Shown piece by piece: positions 52,881-64,000 of a DNA stretch of 64,000 nt. Under the pieces are notes generated by a model. The model was not told where the DNA came from, did no database searches, and saw nothing but the letters and a program-made list of their open reading frames with translations. Source of the stretch: Scatophagus argus. Its lineage: Eukaryota > Chordata > Actinopteri > Scatophagidae. The translations under genes were made by a program, and so were the position numbers. Location of the stretch: positions 3,859,408 to 3,923,407 of the forward strand of contig NC_058513.1 of the NCBI RefSeq assembly GCF_020382885.2. Direction: 5' to 3'. Position 1 is the stretch's first letter. Each line of letters begins with the position of its first letter.

Positions 52881-54662
52881 CAAGTTTTTTGCAGGCTTTT
52901 CTATTTGTGTTTGTTTTGTTTTGGTAAAACTTAATTGACTTTGTTGGTCAAATTAACAGTACATTGTCTTTTTGGTTTTGGTATTTTGGTTATCATATAA
53001 TCAAAGTTGTGGATAGTTAGCTTGGCATTCTGTCGCCTTTTTGTCGTGTCTTCATGGGGGGTAATTAATGCTATTCCCAAATGCAACCCTGTCTAAGTAA
53101 ATACTTAATGTGTTCCCTGTCACTCTTGTCACATATACCGAATTAAAGCGTTAATAGTTAGCATCTCATTACCCCTCAGAGTAAAATGCGACGTTACCGT
53201 CGTGTATTCATCGCTCTTCGTATATGTAACGCTGTGAGAACGCTGTAAATGTCGCTATGTGCTCTGATCAGGGCTACAACACTCGAGCAGATTTATTGGT
53301 TGGAGTAAAGAAAAAAAAAGAGACGCCATTGTAAGCACTGAATGAACTCACTGATCCCAAACGAACAGTTTTTGTCATGTAAATTGTCGAGGAGCTGGGC
53401 ACAGACTGGACACAGTTTGAAGTGAGCAGAGGGGAGCTGAAAGCGGAGACATCCCACTCTGTATCCAAAAACCTGTGCAGTTCTGCTTATTTTAGATTGT
53501 TATGGTTTCTCACAGAGTCTGCGTGGGGAGAGCAGCTCTGTCTTTCTGCTAATGAGTCCAGTTCATCACCACAGCATCTCGTTTACGGTAAGTAACAACC
53601 TAAGTTAGAGTTAACACCAAATGGGCAAATATTTAGAGACAAATGCAACATATGCTACAGCTGTGATAAATGGCGGTCCTTAAAGTTTCAGGCGCTCATT
53701 GGACAATTCAGTTTCACTTTATACATTAAAGTTTCCACTGACTATAGACAATTAGAGCTTTGCTGAATAAAGTATTTTTAACTAAATGTTTTAAATGGGG
53801 TTATTTGATGCAGTAACAAGGTAAGTGACCCCTGTGGTCTCATTTGTTTTTGACATGCACTGATGCCCCAGAGAGCTACTGTAATGTAAAATCTGTTATA
53901 TAACTGTAGATCATTTAGATCAGTCACAGTTTAAACTTTATGTGGAAGAAATGCCACTTATAAACACTGGATATTTATCAGACTTCAACATGATGCCTGC
54001 AACCAGCTTTCCCATCAAAATACTGTAAATGAAATGAGGACGTTTTAGGGAAGTGTGGGACACAGCTCATCTTTAATGTGATGCATCTGATTCTACATGC
54101 AAAGAATACTACATAAGTTACGTGTGATGAGAAAAATATTTCAAAGTAATTTTTTCTAGAGGAATGTCAAGCCCTCCACAAGATAAAAAATACCGAACGC
54201 TATATTCAACTTCTCCAGCTGCTAAAATGTTCTTTCTGTCTCTCAACTTTAGAGAAAAAGGTAAGTTTTAATTTGTTTTTAAATGATGAAAATGTGAGAT
54301 CCGTACACAGCTCCAGAATTGTCCTGACAAGTTAGTCAGTTGTTTGTAATAGTTGTAATACTTGACTGCTATCTGACGGGAATTAGTTAGCTAGAAAGCT
54401 AGTTAGTTTAGTAAAAAACAAATTCATGTAAGGTAACCAGAATTTTCAAGTTCTTCTTTGGTGCCTTCATTTCCCAGGACAGCAAAGTCATGATCCCCCT
54501 ACTCTTCCTCTCATTGGCTGGTATTTGTTGTCTTCCATTCTGTTTAGGCATGACGAGTGGGGTTTGTGGGCTTAGGGTAAGAATATCAGGGTAAGCCAAT
54601 CAGAGGCAGAGCAGATGGGTCTTGCTTTTGACATCCTGGGAAAAAATATTGAGTCCCGGAAG

Positions 54663-54723
54663 GTATATATATCTATATATGTATATATATAGATATATGT
54701 ATGTATGTATATATATACATATA
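54663..54723. repeat. AT-rich microsatellite (TATATG variants)
   Basis: Alternating TATATA/TATATG/TATGTATG over about 60 bp. It lies within the presumed intron of the candidate small gene and accounts for a spurious minus-strand Tyr/Ile frame. Confidence 0.9.
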
Positions 54724-55641
54724 TTTTTTTAACAAACACCTGATTAAGTAAAATCATCTTCCTGTCTTTAGCTAGCTATTAGCTTCTTAAATTACAACCT
54801 GGTAATGTAAGTAGTTATAAAGCCTCTTTTATGCTGAGTAGTTTGGAAAAATGCATGTTTAAAAAACAACTCAAACTCAAAGCAAATTTAGTTAATGGCA
54901 CCTTTGCTGGTCACCCTCAAACTAATGAAATTACATATGTCTGTTTTTATACTTTAATTGATACAAACTGATAACAGTCTTTCAAAAGATTTCAGAGTTT
55001 TACTTAAAGGGAAACTTTCTGTGGGTCAGTATTCATGTGAACAGTGACTACATTTCATGCTGTGCTGTCACCTCCTCTAAGGCTGGTGGAAGCTTAATAA
55101 TGGAAAGTGAAATGGATTTTAAGTAAAACTAGATGTTTCACAATATTGTATTATGAAGAGCAGCTTGGAATATCTTTGTCATTTTATGTTGTATAAGAAC
55201 AATTATGTGGTTTTATAGGGATGCCAGAATCCACCTCAGTCAGTACCACACCTTGTGATCCCCTACAGCCTGTGAGTCATGCTGCATCACCACCAGGCCC
55301 CATAGTCAACTTTTTTTCACCGACTGCTATGTAAGTTTATAATTATAATTAAGATGGAAAAAGTTTTCATATCCATCAATGTTACATTCTGCCTGTACGT
55401 TTCCTGTCTTTGCTAATATCATTCTTAAAGATTTTTTTATCTCATTTGTACTTACCTTAATTTTTTTGTATCTGTCTTTTATATTTTCACTCTTAGAGCT
55501 GGATTACAGCCAGAAAGATATTGCAGCTGACCTTCTGAGATTCAGAGAAGTGAAAATAATTTCTGCAAATTTAACTTGATCCTCTTGTCATTCTATTTGT
55601 TTTTACATGTTAAGAATGATGTGTTGCACAAATGTCATATA

Positions 55642-55647
55642 AATAAA
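55642..55647 (+). promoter_or_regulatory. Polyadenylation signal AATAAA
   Basis: It sits 63 nt after the TGA at 55577-55579 of the candidate small gene and is followed by a T/GT-rich stretch (GTCTGGTTTCTTGG) at about 55665. Confidence 0.5.
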
Positions 55648-55665
55648 CTAAATATCATGAAAAAG

Positions 55666-58600
55666 TCTGGTTTCTTGGTAGTTAATTACTGTAACATTGT
55701 TTCAGTACATCAAAATTAACTAAAATTCAATCCCAGGCACCATTTTAAAAAATAACTATCGTTCAGTTTGATATCAGTGTTAGGAATCATTGTAGATCCA
55801 CTATTTTTGGCTGTGTATTCAGGGACATTAGGTTACATTTGATAGGATTATAAAAAAAAGATTTTATTTTCTTTTCCACTTTAACAATAGACACACATCT
55901 TCCCATGTTGCTCACATTAGCTGCTGGGAGTACTGATTGCTGAAAATCAAATCAAACATGAAAAATGCTTCATGTGTTTTACTTATGAAACCTTTACACA
56001 AAAATGGTACAGTAGGTGGGCCACTCCCTTCCAGCTCCTCCTCCACCATGTGAAAGAGCTGTTTAGACTGGCATTGCTGCCAAAGTGTCAGCCAAGAAAG
56101 AAGAGAATGGGCAAGAGTTGTTCTTCAGAGGTTTTGTTCCCCTCTAGTGAAGTTAGCCATTGTATCAAACCAGATCTGGTTGCTAGGAGCTGGACTGTGT
56201 ATGTCTCCAGACTGCCCAGTGTGGTATGTACAGTGAAGAGAAAAGGGCTGTTTTCTCCTCTGAGACACATTAACTCCTTGAATCCCAGATTTGTGTCACA
56301 GGTTCACCATTTGTCTGTGTGAGTGCAGTTATTTGGGTGTAGGCAGCAACAGTGATTGAGATTAACCTTTAACACCTAATGTGCGGTCTGCTGGAATCAA
56401 GAAGGAAGGGCATTCCACAGAAATACACATTAAAACAGCTTGCACTCACACAGGTCCCATCTAACTCCTACTACTTTTTGTGAAATGTTGTTGTACTCAT
56501 AATCAAATTCTGTTAAAACACCACCCATCAGGCAGCAGTGCACCACAACCAAATGTATCAAACAGCTTGAATAATGTTGTTAGATGAATGATAAATGGAC
56601 TACATTTACAGGAAAAGGGTGGATTAGAGAAGGTCATTACCTAGAGGAAACAATCTGAAACAAATTAAAATCATTTTGATAATTGATGGGAATCCTGTCT
56701 ATAGAGATTCCTAATCCAGAGGAAGAATTCATAGCAAGCGTGCAAGTTTTGAAGGAACTTCTTAAATGTGAAGATTTCCTTGACAAATATTATAGTAAAC
56801 ATCATCTTGGATTGTAAATTATAATGGAAAACCATGTCATGTTCATCACGATGGTGCAGTGGTTAGCACTGTCACCTCATAGCAAGAGGGTTCCAGGTTC
56901 GAATCCCGGTCTGGGCCCTTCTATGTGGAGTTTGCATGTTCTCCCTGTACCTGCGTGGGTTTTCTCCGGGTACTCCGGCTTCCTCCCACAATACCAAAAA
57001 CATGCACATTAGGCTAATTATAAGGAGTTAAAACTGGATTTGGTGCAATATTTCCAGTCTGTGTTTTGTTGATTTTCGGTACTTTTTGTCTCATCTACAG
57101 GTGTAAATAGTAAATGCACATCCAATGCACTTAGAGGTCTAATGCCACTGACAATGATAAAGAAATGGCAATGTATCATCTGCATAACTATGAGTCTCTA
57201 TCATATTAAGTTGAGGAGCCACTGTTTGTTAATTAATTTTGCACAGCAACTTTCTAATGTCATAACACTGTATGTCAGGGTTGCGTTTACAGCTTGTTGC
57301 CACCAAGTGGCCAAAATAGAAATCAATGTCCTCAGGTATAAGAAGAAGGTCTGCTGGAGACAGTGGCTCACATGAACAGGCAATATTACAGTCCTTTCTC
57401 CTTAGTTGTCTTATCTCAGCCAAACCTTAACCATGATGACAGATCAGAAAATATTCACCTCATTCACTACCATCATAAAGATAATTTTGGAAGGAGTTGA
57501 CAAAGGAGGTGCTGACAAGGCCAGATCAGTTAACGCAGTAATAGATGTTGGTGAACTTGATGATGATATTTAAACCTGTGGACCATTAGTCGCGGGATAG
57601 TCTGCACCATGTAGCTGACTTTGTGAGCTATTTTGTAAAAGGCTGGTGAAACACAATTAAGGACAGGATTGAGTGTCAGGGTCAGTGTGACATCCTTGGC
57701 TCTGCTCAGGAATGCAGATTCCCTTACTGGTATCTTTGACAGAGCAAAGGAAATGGCTTTACCTCTGGATCAGCTAGAAGAAGCATATGCCAGTCCCAAC
57801 GTTCACATCAAATATTTGACAAGTAGAAAATGTACCCGTTAGTACGAGCGGATGATTGTGTAAACACAACAGTCACAAAGCCGTTTCACATAGCCTGCAG
57901 GCAGTGTTCTGCTCTGTGTGCCACTCCCAAGAGCCTGGGAGGAGGCCATGGAAGGAGGGGCCTGGCTCTCCAGTCTCAAGCCCACACAGGTGAACTCCTG
58001 GGGTGGAATGCAGCAGGAAAGGAGGGGGGGGGGGCACTTGACACACAGAGGTGTGACAGGGTGGGGAACAGAGATGAAGCTGCAGGAAGGGAGTTAACCC
58101 TCTCCGTCACAGCTACTCACCTGGGTAGGGAAGGGAAAGTCTGTGTGTATGAGTGTGTGTGCTTGTGTGTGTGTGTGTGCGTGCAGAAGCTAAAGGAGGG
58201 ATCAAGTCACAGCACTCATATTCACTCAGTTGCTCTGAGTCTCACTGGCTGTGCACACTTAAAAACTCTTGTACACACCAGACACACACACGACTCAGCT
58301 GAGTTTGAGGGCAAATAAGTCAATGTTTGACCAGACTGGATTGTACAGGAAGGAAGACACAAAAGACAGAAAAGATAAATTGGAAGCCTGTCTGTCTCTT
58401 CTTTATGGGATTTTGAACTTGGACACGAGGACTTGAAGTTTTGCTCGGTGTTTTTCCTTTTTCACAGGCGGATAAAAACTTTTTCCAAACTCTTGGGTGA
58501 CACAAAGCAAAAAGGAATTAGTTCTTTTCTTATTTATTGTTGGACTTTTGGACTTGTACTGGGCGAGAGCACAGTAAGAGGTTTGTTTGATCAGTAATCT

Positions 58601-60888
58601 GCTTGTATCCAGTCATAAATTTCCAAATGCCTCCCTGTTTTCAAAACCCTTCACCTGAAGCATGATCTGTGCAGTCTTGTAAAACTCACTCATTATTCTG
58701 CTGCTTCATATTTGTATGACATCTGAGCAAGGTGAATGGCTGCAAAATGTGCGTTATGTAACTTTATATCTGACCATGTGGTTTTAGAATTGCAGATAGA
58801 TTGTAGACTAGAGCTCTGGACAGGTTTGGATTTAGTTTATAGAACTTATTTTCTTTTTTTTAAGATTATTATTCTGGATGATTGGTCACAGACTACAGTG
58901 CAACACAGGTGACAGAAACTGGATCAGAACAAATAGAGAGAGAGAGAGTTCCCAGTGCTGTGTAAGCTGTCCTGATTTGGAAGCCCACAGAGCTGCATTA
59001 GTTTGTCTTATTTGGATTTTTAAGGTGGAATGCAGTGATAGTTTCAAAGGCTGAGATTTTCCAGGTGTGTCTGAGTTGTGATTGAACTTCCTGTCAAAGG
59101 AAGGTCCCCTAGCATGACCCCTAAATCTGTTACTTAAGACCTCTACCCCTTGCTTATGATGTCATGTCAGGGATCAGACCCACACCCAGTGGTGGTATGT
59201 TCACCTGGCAGGCATGTTGTTGTCTGCAGAGACAATAACTATGGTTTTCAAAGAAAATGTCCCTTCTTTTTGTGCCACTGCGTAATTCAGACTAAAGAAA
59301 TGGCAGCATGAATGACTCAGTTCTATTTTCTGTTGCTGGAAGCTGTAATTTGTGTCTCCCAGTTTATTGTCAGTGTCATAAACGCCTGCTGGCCTTTGAT
59401 TTTGTCTGAGACGGAGGAAGAAACACAAAGCGCTTTTTCTCCAGCCAGCTCATATTCCATGACAGATGGTCAAATGTGGAGGGACCCTTTTCCTGACCCA
59501 TCTTGGACACTGATTTATGTGACACCTTATGGCATGAACTGACTCACACACACATGCACACACCTGTAGTCAGTTCAAGTTCACAGTGAGGCGTTAAGGT
59601 GCCTTTCCCTCATGTTTTCAGACTGTTTTCAACTTGGACAGGTCCTTCTTTCACTTCAAAGAGAAATTCCTTATCAGAGTTGTAAATCTTTTTTTTGCAC
59701 ACTGTGGTGGCACATAACAGTGTTCAATTATCTGCCCACTGACACAGTCGCTGAGACATTTCATGCCACATAGTGCCCTTTGTTCACTCTCCACCTCCTG
59801 TCTGTAGTGGACATCATTTTGTGCAGCTTCCTGAGTATCAGATTGTTCTCTATCCAAGATTCCAGCATAAAATTAAAAAGGGTTTTACTGTGAAGTCTGC
59901 TCAGCATGCTGCCTGTGATATTTCCAGGTCCCACCCTGTGCTGGTCCCTTCCTGCTGCGATTCTGACATCACATTTTATCAGCCTCAACAGTTCTTTATA
60001 GTATGTCTGACAATGAGCTATATGAGATTATCAGATGCTACACCAATTTACCACCAAACTAAGCTACATCCAGAAGAGCGTGTTCATATGATAATTTGAG
60101 AATAGGATTTAAAAAAAACTCACCCAGAATTACATAAAATATGAGGTATCTTTCCATTTTTCCAGATTTTAAGATATTTCAGCTTTCTTCTTCAACCCCG
60201 ACGTAATGGAAGTAAATGGAATGTAATGTGTGATGCTCTAAGCATTGAACAATCATATTCAAAAATTCCCAAGAACTTTAAAAGTAGTTGTTTTTCTGGT
60301 ACAAAGTAGTTTCAAGGAAAACTGTTAGCAGTGTTTTACAACAAATAGTTTATATTTGCCTACTATTTATTTTTGTAGACAGAAATCGGAGCGATACAGT
60401 ACACACAGCTCAATGCCTGAGCACCCAAACTGCATGGCTAAATACCACTAGAGGCGTGTAGGACAGTATGTTTTTTTTATTTGGGTGAACAGACCCTTTA
60501 AAATTGTATGTAGGTCACTATTTATGCCTTTGTTCAGATATCAGAATAATATTTATGTTCTTTCGACAATAAATGTCAGTTATTTTTTGAAGAGGAAAGG
60601 TTGCAAGAAAAAGTATGGTATTGTTCCTATTAAGTACGGCGTCTTTCTGTTTTGAGACGCTCTTACTTGGCAGCTCTTTTCAGAAACCGAGATGAAGGTG
60701 AGGGGAGTGTCTGGGCCTGTTCACCTTCTGTGGGGCTTGATGGAGGGAAAGTACAGATGGTTCAAGTTACAACTCAGTCTGCAGAGATTTCACCAACCTT
60801 CTTTTTTTCCTGTTTCTCTACAACAATGGGTCTTAGCTGAATTGTACATGCGCATATATGAATGTGTTTGGGTGTGTTTCTGTTGCAG
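55666..60888. other. itgb4: Region between candidate gene and itgb4 coding start
   Basis: AT-rich intergenic DNA with the SINE-like element at 56845-57045 and a (TG)n-rich stretch near 58144-58180. A noncoding first exon of itgb4 may lie near 58320-58566, ending at GAGCACA|GTAAGAGG (donor GT at 58572-58573), but this is weak. An acceptor TGTTGCAG at 60881-60888 starts the first coding exon. Open frames here (for example 57830-58318) have no family features. Confidence 0.5.
56845..57045 (+). repeat. tRNA-headed fish SINE-like element
   Basis: The head contains GGTGCAGTGGTTAGCACTG (A-box-like) and GGTTCGAATCCCGG (B-box-like). The conserved body follows, with GTGGAGTTTGCATGTTCTCC, TGCGTGGGTTTTCTCCGGGT, CTCCGGCTTCCTCCCACA and AAAACATGCACATTAGG. 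This matches a widespread fish element. The head has SINE logic (Pol III promoter). The tail is degenerate. Confidence 0.75.
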
Positions 60889-60895
60889 GAAGGAG

Positions 60896-63377
60896 ATGGG
60901 GAGATGGACGTTACATCTCTCAGTGGGGCTTGGGCTTCTAGCCGTCCTGTTGACCTGCTGCTATGCTGAAGGTGGGGAAACCTTGAGTCATGACTAATAG
61001 TTCTGTTTCACTACAAGGAATTTATTGACACCCTATTTTGTCATAACTGTAGGCTACCAATTTCTTAACCGTACTTTTAGAGACTTGGGTGTTGATGCTG
61101 AACAGCCCACTGTAATTGTTAAAGGGAGGTTTAGTAGTTTATGTCCAAAAGTTAATTATCAAGCAAAATTTCCAAAAATGTAAGAATTTCCTGATTCTCA
61201 CTGTTCAGTATTATTAAATATGGACTGTTTGGGTTTTTTACACTGCTGTTCAGAAATGTACAAGCATTTTGAAGACATCGGCTTGGACCTCCAGGAGAGT
61301 TTCTTCACTAAAAATAATAATAATAAAAGATTAATTTATTAATAAAACATATAACTGACATTAATATTTTCATTAGTGATTGAAATTATTTATGTTCAGT
61401 CCTAAACTTAATAAAGTTCAGTTAACCCTGTATTTTAGACTGGTGTGTATTTGGCATACAGTAAAATATTAAGAGAAGATTAATCTTACAAAGACAAATG
61501 CCTTAAATGTTTTTATTTACTGTGTCTGTGTGTTTACTACTGTATCACTGTGAGGAAGCTGTTGATTTGCATTTGGAATTCCGTCAGGAGAAAATATGAT
61601 GTTCTGCCAAAGTCTGTGTAGTGTTACCGCAGGTATTCTAGCTATGTTTCACGGGTTTGATTCGCACATTATTGCCTCTTTGTGACTCTGACTCTTCCTG
61701 ACATTCCCCTACCCCCACCCCTCCTTCCCACACAGTGAACTACTGCTTCACTTCCAGGGCCAAGACCTGCTCAGAATGCCTGCAGGCTGGGAAAGGCTGT
61801 GCCTACTGCCCTGATGAGGTGAGAGGACAAAACAGCAACAGTATAAAGGATCTGCATTTAAACCTGTCAACCCTGAAATAAGTCATTAGGGCTGTGGCAT
61901 TCAGGTGGAACCGCTGCCCTTGTTAGCATATTATGTACTTGATAACTATTTTGAGTCTTGTTGGGTAGCTAAGCACTTTGTCCTTGTGCAGTGTGCTGAG
62001 AGCTTACTTGCTTTGTAAAATGTTTTAACATCTAAAATTTGAAAAGAACATAAAACAGTTAACAAGACAAAGTCCTATTTATAATTTGACAAAAGAATCT
62101 ACTTGCTAACTTTCAGCCGCATGTCATGGTCTTCATCAGAGGATGGAATTCTGCTCTGTTGTCATGGTGATGGACAGTAGTCATTAGCATAAACAAGTGT
62201 GACACTTAAGTTGTGTGACCCAAGTAATTTGACCAAAAACAAAAAAAAAAAAAAAAAAAGATAACTCAATTTTGATTCAAACTTTATTTTGAGGTTTCGG
62301 CCGCATCTCCTGGATTCAGTTAGTGGATGGAGTTAGCCACAAATCCCAATGAATTAATTCTTAATTAATCTTCAACCACAATTTCTACATTGCATAAAAC
62401 AGAAATGATTATTCTATAAAGACTCTGCAAGTTAAAGCAGAACTAACTAATCAAAGTCCTGTTTATCCAGACCTTTAATGGCCCTCGCTGTGACCTGTAC
62501 GAGAACATACTTGCCCATGGCTGCAGTGCCGCAGCTGTAATTACGACTGAGAGCAGTATGATGATAGAGGAAGTAAGTCTTCATCACCCTCACTTATCCT
62601 CCAGTCGTTCAAGACATTATTAAGTATTAAATTCATGTTGTTGTCTCAAATCAAAAAGCATGAAATCTTAACTTTATTGTAAATCTTAACTTTTTTCCTG
62701 CTCAGAAGCATCAAATCAACATGAAACTTCAGCAGTCTCAAGTGTCTCCACAGCAGGTAAGCATGACCTTTCTACCAGGAGAGGAGAAGCTGATTGATGT
62801 GGAGGTGTTTGCTCCAACCAAAGGCCCTCTGGACCTTTATATTCTTATGGACTTCTCGAACTCCATGGCTGACGATTTGGACAACCTGAAGAGGATGGGC
62901 CAGGAACTTGGTGGGCATCTTTGTATTGGCAGTGTGTCGTGGTACCTGTCAAGTGAGTTCTTAGTACTGATGACAAATGTGTTTCCTGTAGCTTCATTGG
63001 TGGAGAGGCTGTCAAATGACTACACCATTGGGTTTGGGAAGTTTGTGGACAAAGTCATCGAGCCCCAGACTGACATGAGACCCTCCAAGTAAGAGAGAAA
63101 AATGTGACAGAAGAAAGTTAAGCACATAGAGTAGTGTTATGTAAATGTACATGCCATTTCCTGTTTCTCTCTCATCTTTTGTCCCTCCTCCTTCCATCTT
63201 CTCAGACTTTCTCAGCCATGGCCCAACAGCGACCCTCCGTTCTCTTTTCAAAACGTCATCACGCTGACCAACGACACGAATTTCTTCAACCGTGAGCTCC
63301 AGAAAGAGAGAATATCTGGCAACCTGGATGCTCCTGAAGGGGGTTTTGATGCCATATTGCAGGCTGCAGTTTGTGGG
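60896..63377 (+). CDS. itgb4: Integrin beta-4, 5' part (truncated by window edge)
   Basis: Laminin receptor subunit of alpha6beta4 in hemidesmosomes. Visible coding exons: 60896-60971, 61736-61818, 62471-62572, 62706-62910, 62992-63088, 63206-63377 (735 nt, 245 aa, phase 0 at the last donor). A signal peptide covers about residues 1-24 (hydrophobic [11 protein letters not shown], cut near YA). The PSI domain follows, with [20 protein letters not shown]. Then comes the hybrid/beta-I start ([14 protein letters not shown]) and the beta-[18 protein letters not shown], with Asp136-Ser138-Ser140 and ADMIDAS Asp143/Asp144. Further conserved text is [26 protein letters not shown] and [20 protein letters not shown]. 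The DFSNSMxDDLDNL form, the sequence after it and synteny with sap30bp identify beta-4 over other integrin betas. The donor after AAVCG is read as GGG|GTTAGT at 63377. The rest of the gene lies beyond the window. Confidence 0.95.
62241..62259. repeat. Poly-A run in itgb4 intron
   Basis: About 19 consecutive A residues in the intron before the exon at 62471. No retroposed sequence was recognised beside it. Confidence 0.8.
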
Positions 63378-64000
63378 GTTAGTAGGAATCCTAAATACAA
63401 AACAAATGTTGCTTTCACAGTTTATATGCCAGCTCCAAAAATTTCACACATACCTTTCTCCAAAAAAAAACCCCAAAAAAACAAAAACCTTATTGATAAA
63501 AACTTGTGTTTAAAGTCAGACCACATAACTTTTAAAAGTTAAAATAAACCAGTTTTCCTGTTTAATGAATGTACTTTTGCTCATTTCAGTTACTGTTACA
63601 ATATCTCTTAGCACATCACAGATAAATATTTTAATGCTTTGATCAAAAGTAGGAAGAAACTGAAGAAGGAAGAAGTTGTTTCTTGGCTGTGATCCGCTAT
63701 AATTCTGCTCAGCTCTGTGGAGCTTTTTAGCATTTTTTTCTCTTGTTCACTCCCTTAGTGTTTTCAACTGCAGGAGGTAGATTTCAGCAAAAAAGGTGTT
63801 TGGCCAAAACAGTGCTAAAAGCTGAGTGAATATTAGATTTACATTGATGGGGTGAACACAAACATGACTCTGTATGAATAATGTTCCTCTGTGTGTTAAA
63901 ATGTGATCTGTGCCATGTTCACAGATTGCTTCTATCTCCGAGAGACCAAATAATTATTTATGGCAGTTTTAATAATCTTAGGGGTGAAGAGAAATTTAAT
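63378..64000 (+). other. itgb4: itgb4 intron, incomplete
   Basis: AT-rich sequence after the last visible donor. It has no acceptor leading to a recognisable integrin exon before the window ends. Confidence 0.6.

Larger units (their letters stand above)
53516..55665 (+). other. Candidate unrecognised small spliced gene
   Basis: A chain of splice signals ends in a polyadenylation signal. Proposed exons are 53516-53587 (or a first exon running up to donor CG|GTAAGT), 54160-54260 (acceptor TTTTTTCTAG, donor AAAG|GTAAGT), optional 55219-55330 (acceptor TTTTATAG, donor AT|GTAAGT) and 55497 to about 55665 (acceptor TTTTCACTCTTAG), with AATAAA at 55642-55647. The ATG at 54164 has an in-frame stop upstream in the first exon. 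Joining 54160-54260 to 55497 gives a 59-aa frame ending at 55579 (starts MSSPPQDKKYRTLYS, later DIAADLLRFREVK). Including the 112-nt exon adds a Pro/Ser-rich segment (VSHAASPPGPIVNFFSP) but shifts the last exon, ending at about 80 aa. I recognise no family; it could be a noncoding transcript. Confidence 0.4.

Noticed and set aside
56824-57012. 62-codon frame that resembles a protein (SNPGLG, VWSLHVLPV-type text)
   Set aside because: It is the translation of the tRNA-headed SINE-like repeat, a known false-gene source in fish annotation.
57830-58318. 162-codon open frame upstream of itgb4
   Set aside because: Its Cys/Val-rich end is translated TG microsatellite and the rest matches nothing. 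It may overlap noncoding itgb4 leader sequence.

Overview
The window is vertebrate nuclear DNA, almost certainly from a ray-finned (teleost) fish and probably a percomorph. The evidence is short phase-consistent exons joined across GT-AG introns, intact eukaryotic tRNA genes with internal promoters, and dispersed repeats of kinds I know from fish genomes (Tc1-like remnants, a tRNA-headed SINE, fish MITE-like repeats, CA/TG/GA microsatellites). There is no operon structure. I rebuilt genes by hand from exon homology, splice consensus and reading phase; all complete models close in frame from ATG to stop. Protein identities come from remembered vertebrate orthologues, not from a search.

Layout, left to right. 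(1) 205-5569, minus: daglb, diacylglycerol lipase beta, 15 coding exons, 676 aa. (2) 5570-6621: about 1 kb divergent intergenic segment holding a tRNA-Gln(CTG) gene at 6379-6450. (3) 6622-7967, plus: mrpl58/ict1, the GGQ ribosome-rescue hydrolase of the mitoribosome, 6 exons, 194 aa. (4) 8826-9286: tRNA-iMet(CAT) and tRNA-Arg(TCG), both minus, between two convergent genes. (5) 12403-21034, minus: cdr2l, 6 coding exons, 493 aa, with a ~2.7 kb 3'UTR and a ~6 kb first intron, both carrying dispersed repeats. (6) 21.4-30.2 kb: gene-poor, repeat-bearing intergenic DNA with a deleted Tc1-like element and a polypurine tract. (7) 30303-31339 and 32536-33028, plus: two single-pass micropeptide genes, smim5 (72 aa) and smim6/endoregulin-like (80 aa). 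(8) 33786-50167, plus: sap30bp, 10 exons, 304 aa. (9) 50.9-60.9 kb: intergenic DNA with a CpG-rich block, degenerate repeats, a SINE and a candidate unrecognised small gene at 53.5-55.66 kb. (10) 60896 to beyond the right edge, plus: 5' part of itgb4 (integrin beta-4), 245 aa visible.

The genes do not form one pathway. Apart from daglb, whose human orthologue lies on chromosome 7, they match a block of human 17q25 (CDR2L, MRPL58, SMIM5, SMIM6, SAP30BP, ITGB4), so this is a rearranged conserved synteny block. Functions are varied: endocannabinoid synthesis (daglb), rescue of stalled mitoribosomes (mrpl58), a coiled-coil cytoplasmic protein (cdr2l), small membrane peptides including a likely SERCA regulator (smim6), splicing/transcription (sap30bp) and hemidesmosome adhesion (itgb4). 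The least explained and most interesting items are the candidate small gene and the adjacent micropeptide pair with juxtamembrane cysteine clusters.
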